64,000 nucleotides of DNA from Pseudorhodoferax aquiterrae (GCF_014652235.1 NZ_BMYK01000014.1:1-64000), one strand, 5' to 3'. Positions 43,521-52,968 are shown, counted from the stretch's first letter. The notes: a model not told the origin generated them from the letters alone. Numbers and translations are program-made.

Positions 43521-44129
43521 CTACGCAGCCTCGGCCAGCGCCGGCGCGATGTGGCGCATCGCGCGTTCCACGTACGCCTCCTTCTCGCCGACCGGCGCGA
43601 CGTAGTGCATGGCCTCGCGCGCGGCGGTCTCGCTCTCGAGCCGCGCGATCAGCCAGCAGGCCAGGTACTGCGAGGCCAGGCAGCCGCCGGCCGTGGCCAC
43701 GTTGCCGCGTGCGACGAAGGGCTGCTCCAGCACGGCGATGCCGGCCTCCTGCACCCAGGGCCGCGTGGTGAGGTCGGTGCAGGCCGGCAGGCCCTGCAGC
43801 AGGCCCAGCCGTGCCAGCACCAGCGTGCCCGAACACTGCGCGGCCAGCAGCTGGCGCGCCGGGTCCAGCCGCAGCTGTGCCATCAGGCCGGCATCGGCCA
43901 CCACGGCGCGCGTGCGCAGGCCGCTGCCGACGACGACGGCGTCGGCCGCGCAGGCCTCGGCCAGCGTGGCCTGCGCCTGCAGCACCACGCCATTCATCGA
44001 GCGCACCGTGGGCGTGGGGCTCGCGATGGACACGCGCCAGCCCGGCACCTTGACGCGGTTCAGGATGCCGAGCGCGACCAGCGAATCGAGTTCGTTGAAG
44101 CCGTCGAAGGTCAGGATGGCGATGTGCAT
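43521..44129 (-). CDS. DJ-1/PfpI family protein
   Basis: This 202-residue protein has the DJ-1/PfpI fold: it starts MHIAILTFDGFNELDS, with the nucleophile cysteine in the elbow AAQCSGTLVLA near residue 98. Members include isonitrile hydratases, chaperones and amidotransferase-like regulators; the reaction here cannot be told from sequence. It is divergent from the MocR-type regulator, which may control it. Confidence 0.85.
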   Translation of the reverse strand: MHIAILTFDGFNELDSLVALGILNRVKVPGWRVSIASPTPTVRSMNGVVLQAQATLAEACAADAVVVGSGLRTRAVVADAGLMAQLRLDPARQLLAAQCSGTLVLARLGLLQGLPACTDLTTRPWVQEAGIAVLEQPFVARGNVATAGGCLASQYLACWLIARLESETAAREAMHYVAPVGEKEAYVERAMRHIAPALAEAA

Positions 44130-44175
44130 GGTGGGCCCTGTGGTGTGGTGGAGGCCGGCATGCTAGGCCTGTCAC

Positions 44176-44207
44176 TCAATACAATCAAAAAATTGTATTG
44201 AATACAT
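44176..44207. promoter_or_regulatory. Operator-like inverted repeats between DJ-1 and MocR genes
   Basis: A perfect repeat TCAATACAAT-N6-ATTGTATTGA (44176-44201) is followed by an overlapping smaller one, TGTAT-TGA-ATACA. The AT-rich site stands out in a GC-rich region and sits 20-45 bp before the MocR-type start codon. MocR proteins bind sites of this kind in their own divergent promoters. Binding is inferred. Confidence 0.6.
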
Positions 44208-44220
44208 TGCGCACGCCACG

Positions 44221-45555
44221 ATGGCACGAGCCCGCTACAAGCCCCTGGTCGACCGGCTGGCCGCCGACATCCGCAGCGGCCGGCTCGCCCCCGGAACACG
44301 CCTGCCCACGCACCGGCAGCTGGCCGCGCGCGAGGGCCTGGCGCTCGTGACGGCCACGCGCGTCTACGCCGAGCTGCAGGCCATGGGCCTGGTCGCGGGC
44401 GAGGCGGGGCGCGGCAGCTTCGTGCGCGAGCCCGCGCTGCCGCCCGGCCTGGGCATCGACCAGCCGGCCACGGCGGCCGGCCTGGTCGATCTCAACTTCA
44501 ACCACCCGGCCCTGCCCGGCCAGGCCGAGCTGTTGCGTGCCGCGCTGCGCCAGCTGGCCGCGGCCGGTGACCTGGACGCGCTGCTGCGTTACCAGCCGCA
44601 CGGCGGCCGGGCACACGAGCGCGCCACGGTGGCGCGGCACCTGGGTGTCCGCGGACTGGTGGTCGCGCCCGGGCAGGTGGCCATCGTCGACGGCGCCCAG
44701 CATGGCCTGGCGGTCACCGTGATGGCCTTGCTGCAGCCCGGCGACGTGGTGGCCGTGGACGCGCTGACCTACCCGGGCTTCAAGCTGCTGGCCCAGGCGC
44801 ACCGGCTGGAACTGGCGCCGCTGCCGGCCGCCGGCGCCGGCCCCGACCTGGACGCGCTCGAGGCCTGGTGCCGGCGCCGCCGCGTGCGCGCCGTCTACGC
44901 CATGCCGACGCTGCACAACCCGCTGGGCTGGGTCATGGGCCTGGCGCGGCGCCGGCAGCTCGTGGCGATCGCGCGCCGCCACGGGCTGCTGCTGATCGAG
45001 GACGCGGCCTACGCCTTCCTCGCACCCAGCCCGCCCGCGCCGCTGGCCGCGCTGGCACCCGAGTGCACGGTCTACGTCTCGGGCCTGTCCAAGAGCGTGG
45101 CCACGGGCCTGCGCGTGGGCTTCGTGGCCGCGCCGGCCGAGGCCATGCCGCGCATCGAGCGCGCGATCCGCGCGACGACCTGGAACACACCCGGCGTGAT
45201 GACGGCGATCGCCTGCGGCTGGATCGAGGATGGCACCGTGCTGCGGCTGGAGGCCGGCAAGCGTGCGGACGCCGCGGCGCGCCAGGCGCTGGCCGGCCAG
45301 GCCTTCGCCGGGCTGCAGCCGGTGCGGCATCCGAACGGCTACTTCGTCTGGCTGCCGCTGCCTGCGGAGCTGCGGGGCGACCAGGTGGCGCAGGCGCTGC
45401 TGCACGCCGGCGTGGCCGTGTCCACGGCCGCGCCCTTCGCCGCTGCGGAACAGGTGCCGCACGCGCTGCGCGTGGCCCTGGGTTCGGTGCCGCTGGACGC
45501 GCTGGGCACGGCCCTGGCCACGGTGCGCCGGGTGATCGACGCGCAGCCGCCTTGA
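44221..45555 (+). CDS. MocR/PdxR-type GntR regulator with aminotransferase-like domain
   Basis: This 444-residue protein is a fusion. Residues 1-75 are a GntR winged helix (RLAADIRSGRLAPGTRLPTHRQLAAREG). The rest is a fold type I PLP-dependent aminotransferase domain with PLP lysine in SGLSKSVATGLRVG, plus MPTLHNPLGWVM and an aspartate in LLIEDAAYAF. These proteins use PLP or an amine adduct as the signal. The likely target is the divergent DJ-1/SDR pair and itself. Confidence 0.9.
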   Translation: MARARYKPLVDRLAADIRSGRLAPGTRLPTHRQLAAREGLALVTATRVYAELQAMGLVAGEAGRGSFVREPALPPGLGIDQPATAAGLVDLNFNHPALPGQAELLRAALRQLAAAGDLDALLRYQPHGGRAHERATVARHLGVRGLVVAPGQVAIVDGAQHGLAVTVMALLQPGDVVAVDALTYPGFKLLAQAHRLELAPLPAAGAGPDLDALEAWCRRRRVRAVYAMPTLHNPLGWVMGLARRRQLVAIARRHGLLLIEDAAYAFLAPSPPAPLAALAPECTVYVSGLSKSVATGLRVGFVAAPAEAMPRIERAIRATTWNTPGVMTAIACGWIEDGTVLRLEAGKRADAAARQALAGQAFAGLQPVRHPNGYFVWLPLPAELRGDQVAQALLHAGVAVSTAAPFAAAEQVPHALRVALGSVPLDALGTALATVRRVIDAQPP

Positions 45556-45568
45556 CCGTAGCGTCCGT

Positions 45569-46573
45569 TCAGGCCGCATCCGGCAGCAGCAGGATCTTGC
45601 CCACGCTCTGCCCCGACTCCATGCGCCGGTGCGCCTGGGCGGCCTGCGCCAGCGGGAAGCGGCTGTCGATGACGGGCCGGATGCGGCCGTCCGCCAGCGC
45701 CGGCAGCCAGCGCGCGGCGAAGCGCTGCACCATGGCCTGCTTCACCGCGGGCGGGCGCGACTTCATGACCGTGCCGAAGATCTGCAGGTGGCGGAACAGC
45801 AGCAGGTCCATCGGCAGCGGTGCGGGCTCGGCGCCCCCGAGCAGGCCCACGACGACCAGACGGCCGCCCAGCGCGAGCGATCGCAGGTTGCGCTCCAGGT
45901 AGGGCGCACCGATGAAATCGACCACCACGTCCACGCCCTGGCCCCCGGTCTCGCGCGCCACGATGGCCTGGAAGTCCTCGCAGCGGTGGTCGATGAAGAC
46001 ATCGGCGCCCAAGCCCGCCACCGCCCCGCGCTTGTCGCCGCTGGCCGTGGCGAACACGCGTGCGCCGGCCGCATGCGCCAGCTGCACCGCGGCAGAGCCG
46101 ACGCCGCCGGCCGCCGCATGCACCAGCACCGACGCGCCGGCCTGCAGCCGGGCCAGGTGGAACAAGGCCTCGTGCGCGGTCACGAAGACCTCGGCCACCG
46201 CGCCCGCATCGGCCAGCGGCAGGCCGGCCGGCACCGGCATGGCCATGCGGTGGTCGATGCGCGAATACTCCGCATAGGCACCGCCGCCCACGATGCCCAT
46301 GACGCGGTCGCCCACGGCGAAGCCCTGGACCTGCGGCCCCGCTTCCACCACGGTTCCGGCGATCTCCAGGCCCATAGTGTCGGCGTCGCCGAAATGGGCG
46401 CGTCCGTAGGCACCCTTGCGGTGCGCGATGTCGGCACGGTTCACGCCGATGGCGGCATTGCGCACGAGCAGGTCGTGCGGGCGCAGCGCGGGGCGTGCGA
46501 CGGTGCGGGCCTCGAGCACCTCGGGGCCGCCGAATGCGTCGAAGACGATGGCTTGCATGGTGGGGTGTGTCAT
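45569..46573 (-). CDS. Zinc-independent quinone oxidoreductase (MDR family)
   Basis: This 334-residue NADPH-dependent enzyme is of the quinone oxidoreductase/PIG3 branch. The N-terminal catalytic fold has VNRADIAHRKGAY, and the Rossmann motif AAAGGVGSAAVQLAHAAG is near residue 155. It has no structural zinc cysteines. In-frame ATGs lie at 46573 and 46558. It is divergent from a broken LysR gene that probably once controlled it. Confidence 0.88.
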   Translation of the reverse strand: MTHPTMQAIVFDAFGGPEVLEARTVARPALRPHDLLVRNAAIGVNRADIAHRKGAYGRAHFGDADTMGLEIAGTVVEAGPQVQGFAVGDRVMGIVGGGAYAEYSRIDHRMAMPVPAGLPLADAGAVAEVFVTAHEALFHLARLQAGASVLVHAAAGGVGSAAVQLAHAAGARVFATASGDKRGAVAGLGADVFIDHRCEDFQAIVARETGGQGVDVVVDFIGAPYLERNLRSLALGGRLVVVGLLGGAEPAPLPMDLLLFRHLQIFGTVMKSRPPAVKQAMVQRFAARWLPALADGRIRPVIDSRFPLAQAAQAHRRMESGQSVGKILLLPDAA

Positions 46574-46658
46574 GGGGCGCCAGCATAGGCCCGCTCGGTG
46601 CCTGTAAAGTGCAGCGATTTCGCTTCATTGCGATGCAGAAATGCACCACCCGCCGCGC

Positions 46659-47532
46659 ATGAACTGGGACGACGCCCGTATCTTCCTTGCCTTGACGCGC
46701 CAGCCCTCGCTGCGCGCGGCGGCACGCAGCCTGGCCGTCGACCAGGCCACCGTGGGGCGGCGCCTGAATGCGCTGGAGGCCGAACTCGGTGCGCGGCTGT
46801 TCCTGCGCGCGCGACGGCTGGCTGCTCACGCCCGCCGGGGAGGCCGCACTGCACGCGGCGCGGCGCATGGAGGCGGCGGCGCTGGACTTGCGCAGCAAGA
46901 TCGAGGGCCAGGACGAGAGCCCGGCCGGGCTGGTGCGCGTGACCAGCTCGGACAGCATCGCGATCGAGTACCTGCTGCCGGCCATCGCCGGCCTGCAGCA
47001 GCGCTGGCCGCAGATCCGCGTGGACCTGGAAGTCTCGAGCGCGCTGCTCAACCTCGGCCGCCGGCAGGCCGACATCGCCTTGCGCAATGTGCGGCCCGAC
47101 ACGCCGGACCTCGTCGTGCGCCGTGTGGCCGCGTGGCCGGTCGGCCTGTTCGCGAGCCCCGCCTACCTCGCCCGCTGCGGTGAGCCTTCGCCCGAAGACG
47201 GACTGCGCGGCCACCAGCTCGTGGCCTATGGTCCCTACCTGGCCCAGGATGCCCTGCCCACCGTGGCCGACCTGCCGGCACGGCATGCCCGCATCGCGCT
47301 GGCCGTCAACTCCAGCCTGCTGCTGCGCAAGGCCGTGGCGGCCGGCATCGGCATGGGCGAGATGCCGGTGCAGATGGGCGAGCGCGAGGGCCTGGTGCGC
47401 ATCTGGCCCGCGCGGCAGCGTGCGCGCGCGCACGAGGTCTGGCTGGTCATGCACCCGGACCTGCAGCGCACGGCACGCGTGCGCGCGACCGCGCAGTGCC
47501 TGACCGAGGCGCTGGCCGCACCGTGGGCATGA
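46659..47532 (+). pseudogene. LysR-family regulator with a frameshift
   Basis: The first 50 codons give a normal LysR helix-turn-helix (MNWDDARIFLALTRQPSLRAAARSLAVDQATVGRRL through ELGARLFLRAR). The frame then shifts, in the run GCGCGCGCG at about 46805-46813. The other frame continues with GWLLTPAGEAALHAARRM and a complete effector domain to 47532. The join looks like loss or gain in a GC dinucleotide tract. As written no full protein is made. It could be a true lesion, a slippage switch or a sequencing error. Confidence 0.8.
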
Positions 47533-47659
47533 GCCGGTTCGATGGCCCGTCACCCTCTCGGGCGCAGGCGATTGCGGCTCTGGCTAGACTGCGGCAGACG
47601 GTGGTACCGCGCGCCCGCGCGTACCACCCCACAAGGATGCGAAAGGACGACAGCCTGGC

Positions 47660-48172
47660 ATGCACCTGAACTACAACCCCGATGACCTGGACGTGAGGAT
47701 CTGCGAGCTGCTGGTGGCCACCTGCGACGGGGCCGACCCGGCGCTGCCGGCGGCCGTGCAGGAGGTGCTGCAGCTTCTGCGCGTGCGCCTGGGCATGGAC
47801 GTGGCCTTCGTGTCGCGGCTCGCCGATGGCCTGCGCACGCTGCAGGCCGTGGACAGCGCGCCGGATTTCCAGCTGCTGCAGCCCGGCATGTGCGACCCGA
47901 TCGAGGAAAGCTGGTGCCAGCGCGTGGTGGACGGCCGGCTGCCGCAGCGCATGGACGACGCCGCGCCCTACGTCGCCGCAGGCCGCGCGCCCGATCCCGG
48001 TTTCACCATCGGCACGCACCTGAGCACGCCCGTGCGCCTGGCCGACGGACGCGTGTACGGCACGCTGTGCTGCTTCAGCCGCGGCGTGCAGCCCGGCGCG
48101 GACATCGACCGCCTGCGCTACACGGCCCGCCTGCTCGCGGACCGGCTGTCGGCCCGCGGCGCGACGCTCTAG
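47660..48172 (+). CDS. GAF domain protein
   Basis: This is a single-domain 170-residue GAF protein. LLRVRLGMDVAFVSRLADGLRTLQAVD opens the fold, ESWCQRVVDGRLP holds the central helix, and YGTLCCFSRG closes it. GAF domains bind small ligands or sense redox state; the two adjacent cysteines here could do either. No output domain is attached. Its 3' end overlaps the convergent matB gene by 4 bp. Confidence 0.82.
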   Translation: MHLNYNPDDLDVRICELLVATCDGADPALPAAVQEVLQLLRVRLGMDVAFVSRLADGLRTLQAVDSAPDFQLLQPGMCDPIEESWCQRVVDGRLPQRMDDAAPYVAAGRAPDPGFTIGTHLSTPVRLADGRVYGTLCCFSRGVQPGADIDRLRYTARLLADRLSARGATL

Positions 48173-49722
48173 GAAGCGAACAAGCCCTTGTGCTGCTCGC
48201 GCAGCAGGTTCTTCTGCACCTTGCCCATGGTGTTGCGCGGCAGGCTGTCGACGACGAAGGCGCGCTTGGGGATCTTGAAGTTAGCCAGTTGCTGCTTGAG
48301 CGCGGCCAGCAATGCCTCGCCGTCCAGCGCCGCGCCCGGTTTGCCGATCAGCACGGCCACGCCGACCTCGCCGAAATCCGGGTGCGGCACGCCGACCACG
48401 GCGCTCTCGGCCACGCCCGGCATCTCGTTCAGGAAGCCCTCGATCTCGGCCGGGTAGACGTTGTAGCCGCCGCTGATGATGAGGTCCTTGCTGCGGCCCA
48501 CGATGGTCACGTAGCCCGCGGCATCGACGCGGCCCACGTCGCCGGTCTTGAAGAAGCCGTCGGCGGTGAACTCCTCGGCCGTCTTCTCGGGCATGCGCCA
48601 GTAGCCCTGGAACACGTTGGGGCCGCGCACCTGGATGCCGCCGATCTCGCCCTGCGGCACGGCCTGGCCCGCGTCGTCGACCACGCGCAGTTCCACGCCC
48701 GGCAGGGGGAAACCCACGGTGCCGCCGCGGCGCTCGCCATCCTCGGCGCGGTAGGGATTGGAGGTCAGCATGGCGGTTTCGCTCATGCCGTAGCGTTCCA
48801 GGATGGTGTGGCCCGTGCGCGCCTGCCAGTCCTTGAAGGTCTCGATCAGGAGCGGCGCGGAACCCGAGATGAACAGGCGCATGTTGCGCACCGCCTCCTT
48901 GGTGAGCGCGGGCTCGGCCAGCATGCGCACGTAGAGCGTGGGCACGCCCATGAACACGGTGGCCTCGGGCAGCTTGGCGATGGCCGCCTTGGGGTCGAAC
49001 TTCGCCATCCAGAGCATCTTGCTGCCGTTGAGCAGCGCGCCGTGGAGCGCGACGAACAGGCCGTGCACGTGGAAGATGGGCAGCGCGTGCAGCAGCACGT
49101 CGCCGTCCTGCCAGCCCCAGTAGTCCTTGAGCACGCGCGCGTTGCTGAGCAGGTTGCCATGGCTCAGCATGGCGCCCTTGCTGCGGCCCGTGGTGCCGCT
49201 GGTGTACAGGATGGCGGCGAGGTCGTCGGCCGCGCGCTGCACCGGCGTGTGCTGGTCGCTGCAGTGCGATGTGCGCTCGAGCAGCGTGCCGCTGCGGTCT
49301 TCGCCCAGCGTGAACACGTAGCGCGTGCCGGCCTGGAACGCGATCTTGCTGACCCAGCCATGGTTGGCCGGGCTGCAGACCACCACGGCCGGCTCGGCGT
49401 TGCCGACGAAGTAGCCGATCTCCGCGCTCTGGTAGGCCGTGTTGAGCGGCAGGAACACGTGGCCGGCGCGCAGCGTGGCCAGGTACAGCAGCACGGCTTC
49501 GACCGATTTTTCCACCTGCACCGCGATGCGCGAGGCCGGCGGCAGCTCCAGCGATTCCAGCAGGTTGGCGATCATGGCGCTGGCGCGCTCGAGGTCGCGC
49601 CAGCTGTAGCGCAGGGGCTGGCCACCAGGTTCGGTGGCGTCGATCGCGGTGGCGTCCAGGTCGGCGGGGAACGCCGCGCGCAGGGCGGCGTAGAGGTTCT
49701 GGTTCTCGGTGGCGGTGCTCAT
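48169..49722 (-). CDS. matB: Malonate-CoA ligase MatB
   Basis: This 517-residue acyl-CoA synthetase of the ANL family makes malonyl-CoA from malonate, CoA and ATP. The P-loop YTSGTTGRSKGAMLSHGN is near residue 165; the adenylate motif is ERYGMSET; the hinge is GRSKDLIISGGYNVYP; the catalytic lysine is in NTMGKVQKN. The malonate specificity is supported by the adjacent malonyl-CoA decarboxylase. The ATG at 49722 is chosen; longer frames have no family match. Confidence 0.92.
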   Translation of the reverse strand: MSTATENQNLYAALRAAFPADLDATAIDATEPGGQPLRYSWRDLERASAMIANLLESLELPPASRIAVQVEKSVEAVLLYLATLRAGHVFLPLNTAYQSAEIGYFVGNAEPAVVVCSPANHGWVSKIAFQAGTRYVFTLGEDRSGTLLERTSHCSDQHTPVQRAADDLAAILYTSGTTGRSKGAMLSHGNLLSNARVLKDYWGWQDGDVLLHALPIFHVHGLFVALHGALLNGSKMLWMAKFDPKAAIAKLPEATVFMGVPTLYVRMLAEPALTKEAVRNMRLFISGSAPLLIETFKDWQARTGHTILERYGMSETAMLTSNPYRAEDGERRGGTVGFPLPGVELRVVDDAGQAVPQGEIGGIQVRGPNVFQGYWRMPEKTAEEFTADGFFKTGDVGRVDAAGYVTIVGRSKDLIISGGYNVYPAEIEGFLNEMPGVAESAVVGVPHPDFGEVGVAVLIGKPGAALDGEALLAALKQQLANFKIPKRAFVVDSLPRNTMGKVQKNLLREQHKGLFAS

Positions 49723-49741
49723 GGTGAGGGGAAGAAAAAGC

Positions 49742-50728
49742 TCATTCGAGTTTTGCGCCGGATGCTTGCACGACGGCGGCCCAGCGCTTGATCTCGGCCG
49801 AAACGAAACTGCCGAACTGCGCGGGCGTGAGGGTACCGAATTCCGCACCGTTGCTGGCCCAGACCGTCTTGATCTCGTCGGCCGCGGCCGTGCGCTGGAA
49901 GGCCTGGACGATCTGCGCCTGCACATCGGCCGGCGTCCCCTTGGGCGCCCACAGCCCGTACCAGGTGGTCACGGTGTAGTCGGGCAGACCGACCTCGGCG
50001 GCGCAGGGCACGTCCGGCAGCGAGGGATTGCGCTTGCCGCCCGACACCATGAGCGGCTTGATGCGCCCGCCCTTGATGTGCGCGGCAGACGATCCCAGGC
50101 CGTCGAACATCACGTCCACGTTGCCGGCGATCAGGTCGGCCAGCGCCGGGCCCGCGCCGCGGTAGGGAATGTGGGTGATGAAGGTGCCGGTCTGCTGCTT
50201 GAACAACTCGCCCGCCAGGTGGTGCGAGGTGCCGGCGCCGGCCGAGGCGTAGTTGTAGCGCGCGGGGTTGCGCTTGACGAGCGCGAGAAAGCTCTTGAGG
50301 TCGTTCGCCTCCACGCGCTTGGGGTTGACCACCACCACCTGCGGCACGTTGGCCAGCAGCGCGAGCGGCACGAAGTCCTTCTCGAGGTCGTAGTCGAGCT
50401 TGGGGTACATCGAGGGCGCGATGGCATGGTGCACCGCGCCCATGAAGAGGCCGTAGCCGTCGGCATGCAGCTTGGCCGCGACGCTGGCGCCCAGGGTGCC
50501 GCCAGCACCGCCGCGGTTGTCGATGACCAGCGTCTTGCCCGTGAGCTTGGCGAACTGCGCGGCCAGCGGCCGCGCGAAGGCGTCGGTGCCGCCGCCGGCC
50601 GGGAACGGCACGACCAGCGTGACGGGTTTGCTCGGCCAGCCCGACTGGGCCCGGGCCGCCAGCGCAGCCGGCAGCAGGCCGGCGCCAGCCAGTTGCAACG
50701 CGCCGCGGCGCGTGATGGGGATCGGCAT
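49742..50728 (-). CDS. Tripartite tricarboxylate transporter-type solute-binding protein (Bug family)
   Basis: This 328-residue periplasmic protein has a leader with twin arginine-like TRRGALQLAGAGLLPAALAARAQ. The Bug signatures are YPSKPV-like WPSKPVTLVVPFPAGGGTD, VIDNRGGAGGTLG near residue 70 and HIPYRGAGPALADLIAG. It sits between matA and matB and so probably binds malonate or a related diacid. The membrane partners TctA and TctB are not nearby, so it must use distant ones or act alone. Confidence 0.88.
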   Translation of the reverse strand: MPIPITRRGALQLAGAGLLPAALAARAQSGWPSKPVTLVVPFPAGGGTDAFARPLAAQFAKLTGKTLVIDNRGGAGGTLGASVAAKLHADGYGLFMGAVHHAIAPSMYPKLDYDLEKDFVPLALLANVPQVVVVNPKRVEANDLKSFLALVKRNPARYNYASAGAGTSHHLAGELFKQQTGTFITHIPYRGAGPALADLIAGNVDVMFDGLGSSAAHIKGGRIKPLMVSGGKRNPSLPDVPCAAEVGLPDYTVTTWYGLWAPKGTPADVQAQIVQAFQRTAAADEIKTVWASNGAEFGTLTPAQFGSFVSAEIKRWAAVVQASGAKLE

Positions 50729-50787
50729 GTCTTGTCTCCTGTCGTTGTGGAAAGAAAGGCGGTCTGCGCCGCTCCGGTGTCTGTCGC

Positions 50788-52209
50788 TCAGAGCAGCAGC
50801 CGCTCGACCTCGGACGACAGCGGGATGCGTCCCGCCACCGTCATGGCCCGGTGCTTGTCGAGCCGGCGCAGATCGTACAGATAGTTGACCATGAGCCCGC
50901 AGGACTGCTTGAGCCCCTTGGGCGAAGGGTCGCCGGCCCAGTTGAGCCGCTCCACGCGCGCGCCGTTGCCCAGGTGGAAGCGCGCCACCGGGTCGAGCGG
51001 GCGGCCCTGGTCGAGTTCGCGGCCCAGGTACTCGGCCGCGCAGCGCAGCAGGAACTGGCGCGCGGGCGACTTCTCCTCCAACGTCAGCACGCGCTCGGTG
51101 GCGGCCAGCACATGCTCGGCCTCGGGCGCCTTGGTGCCCAGCGCGCGGCCGAGTTCGGCGCGCGCCTTGTCGGGCATGCGCGCGAGCATGCCGCCCGCGT
51201 TCTTGGTCAGCCAGGCACGAAAGCCCGGGATCGGCGAGAGCGTGGCGAACTGCTTGAGCTTGGGGAATTCGGCACGCAGCGTCTCCACCACGCGCTTGAT
51301 CAGCGAGTCGCCGAACGAGACGCCGCGCAGCCCGGTCTGGGTGTTGCTGATGGAGTAGAAGATCGCCGTCGTGGCCTTGCCGATGTCGTGCACGGCGGCC
51401 TGTTCGTCCAGCAGCGGCCCGATGCCGCCGGCCAGGTGGTCGATCAGCGCCACCTCGACGAAGATCAGCGGCTCGTTCGGCATCCGCGGGTGGAAGAAGC
51501 CGTAGCAGCGGCGGTCGCTGTCGAGCCGGTTCTTCACGTCGGCCCAGCTGCGGATGTCGTGCACGGCCTCGTACTTGATGAGCTTTTCGATCAGCGAGGC
51601 CGGCGAGTCCCAGCTGATGCGGCGCAGCTCCAGGAACGGCAGGTCGAACCAGGTGGAGAACAGCGCGGCCAGCTCGGCGTCCAGCGGCTGCAGCCGGCGC
51701 TCGGACTTGAGCTGCGGCAGCAGCTCGGCGCGCAGGTCCACGAGGAAGTGCAGGCCCTGCGGGTCGACCGCGAAGCGCTGCAGCATGCGCGTGCGCGGCG
51801 AGACGAAGGCGCTGCGCAGCCGGATCTCGGCGGCGCCCTGCTCGGGCGTGCCGTGCACGGCGTCGTAGTGCTCGCGCGCGGCGCGCACCTCGTCGGCGTC
51901 GGGCGCGAACTGCTCGACCAGCAGCAGCCAGAGGTCGCGCCGCTCGGCGGCCGTGGCCGTGCCGTACCAGGCCATGACCTGCTGGGCGCGGCGGCCGGCC
52001 TCGGCCTCGCTGACATGCGGGTCGACCACGGCCTGCAACTGCGCCAGCAGGCGGCGCAGCGCGCTGGGCGTCAGCGCTTCGGGCTCGCGGCGCAGCGTGG
52101 CGCGCAGGCGCTCGGCCATGGGGCGGGGCGCGTCCGGGGTGACGGCCGGCGGCTTGGCGGCCGGCTTGAGCAGCGCGAGGCTGCGGGCAATCCAGTCGGT
52201 GGCATTCAT
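50788..52209 (-). CDS. matA: Malonyl-CoA decarboxylase MatA
   Basis: This 473-residue enzyme converts malonyl-CoA to acetyl-CoA and CO2. The N-terminal helical domain is followed by a GNAT-like catalytic half with RRCYGFFHPRMPNEPLIFVEVAL and FYSISNTQTGLRGVSFG, which include the expected histidine and serine. Together with MatB it forms a two-step malonate breakdown route. It starts 22 nt after the matR stop. Confidence 0.94.
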   Translation of the reverse strand: MNATDWIARSLALLKPAAKPPAVTPDAPRPMAERLRATLRREPEALTPSALRRLLAQLQAVVDPHVSEAEAGRRAQQVMAWYGTATAAERRDLWLLLVEQFAPDADEVRAAREHYDAVHGTPEQGAAEIRLRSAFVSPRTRMLQRFAVDPQGLHFLVDLRAELLPQLKSERRLQPLDAELAALFSTWFDLPFLELRRISWDSPASLIEKLIKYEAVHDIRSWADVKNRLDSDRRCYGFFHPRMPNEPLIFVEVALIDHLAGGIGPLLDEQAAVHDIGKATTAIFYSISNTQTGLRGVSFGDSLIKRVVETLRAEFPKLKQFATLSPIPGFRAWLTKNAGGMLARMPDKARAELGRALGTKAPEAEHVLAATERVLTLEEKSPARQFLLRCAAEYLGRELDQGRPLDPVARFHLGNGARVERLNWAGDPSPKGLKQSCGLMVNYLYDLRRLDKHRAMTVAGRIPLSSEVERLLL

Positions 52210-52231
52210 GGTGGATCCTTGGAAGGCAGGT

Positions 52232-52900
52232 TCAGGGAGCGATCCGGTTGGCCTGGCTGCGCGCCACCTCGCGCAGCGCCTCGCGCTGGCGCAGCAGGTG
52301 CTCGTGCATGGCGGCCTGCGCGGCCGGCGCGTCGCGCGCCTGCAGCGCGGCGAACAGCGCGAGATGTTCGGCGCAGCTCTGCTCCAGCCGACCCGGGGCC
52401 TGCAGCTGCTGCAGCCGGGCGAGCTTGGCCAGCTTGCGCAGGTCGCCGATCACGCGGGCCAGCCAGGGGTTGTCGGCCAGCGCGATGATGGCCTCGTGGA
52501 TCGCCAGGTTGGCGGCGTAATAGTCGGCAATGCGCCTGGCCCTGGCATGGCGCTGCAGCCGTTCGTGCAGCGCCTGCAGCGCCTGCAATTCGGCGTCGCT
52601 GGCCTGCTGGGCGGCCTCGAACGCGGCGCGGCCCTCCAGCAATGCCAGCACCGGGAAGATCTGGTCCAGGTCCTGCGCCGTCACCTGGTTCACGAAGCTG
52701 CCCCGGCGCGGCTCGTGGCGCACCAGGCCTTCGGCGGCGAGCACCTTGAGCGCCTCGCGCAGCGGCGTGCGGGAGATCGCCAGGCTGGCGCACAGCGCGG
52801 GCTCGTCGATGAAGCTGCCGGGCGCGAGCTCGCCCGCGAAGATCAGCTGGCGCAGGCGCTCGGCGACTTCGTCGTGCAGGGAACTTCGGACCGGGCGCAT
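52232..52900 (-). CDS. matR: GntR-family (FCD) regulator of the malonate operon
   Basis: This 222-residue regulator has an N-terminal winged helix (QLIFAGELAPGSFIDEPALCASLAISRTPLREALKVLAAEG) and an all-helical FCD effector domain. It is the first gene before matA, as MatR is in rhizobia, so malonate or malonyl-CoA is the likely effector. The symbol is given on position and family. Confidence 0.82.
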   Translation of the reverse strand: MRPVRSSLHDEVAERLRQLIFAGELAPGSFIDEPALCASLAISRTPLREALKVLAAEGLVRHEPRRGSFVNQVTAQDLDQIFPVLALLEGRAAFEAAQQASDAELQALQALHERLQRHARARRIADYYAANLAIHEAIIALADNPWLARVIGDLRKLAKLARLQQLQAPGRLEQSCAEHLALFAALQARDAPAAQAAMHEHLLRQREALREVARSQANRIAP

Positions 52901-52946
52901 GGCGTGGGGGGGCAGTTGGGGTGCGCCGCCGACTGCGCGAGCGGCT

Positions 52947-52968
52947 CTGTAATTTCCAATAATTACAG
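52947..52968. promoter_or_regulatory. Inverted repeat upstream of matR
   Basis: A perfect repeat CTGTAATT-N6-AATTACAG lies 47-68 bp before the matR start codon, followed by another AT-rich word (TAATTATT). It is the best candidate for the MatR operator and would allow autoregulation of the whole operon. Confidence 0.6.
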
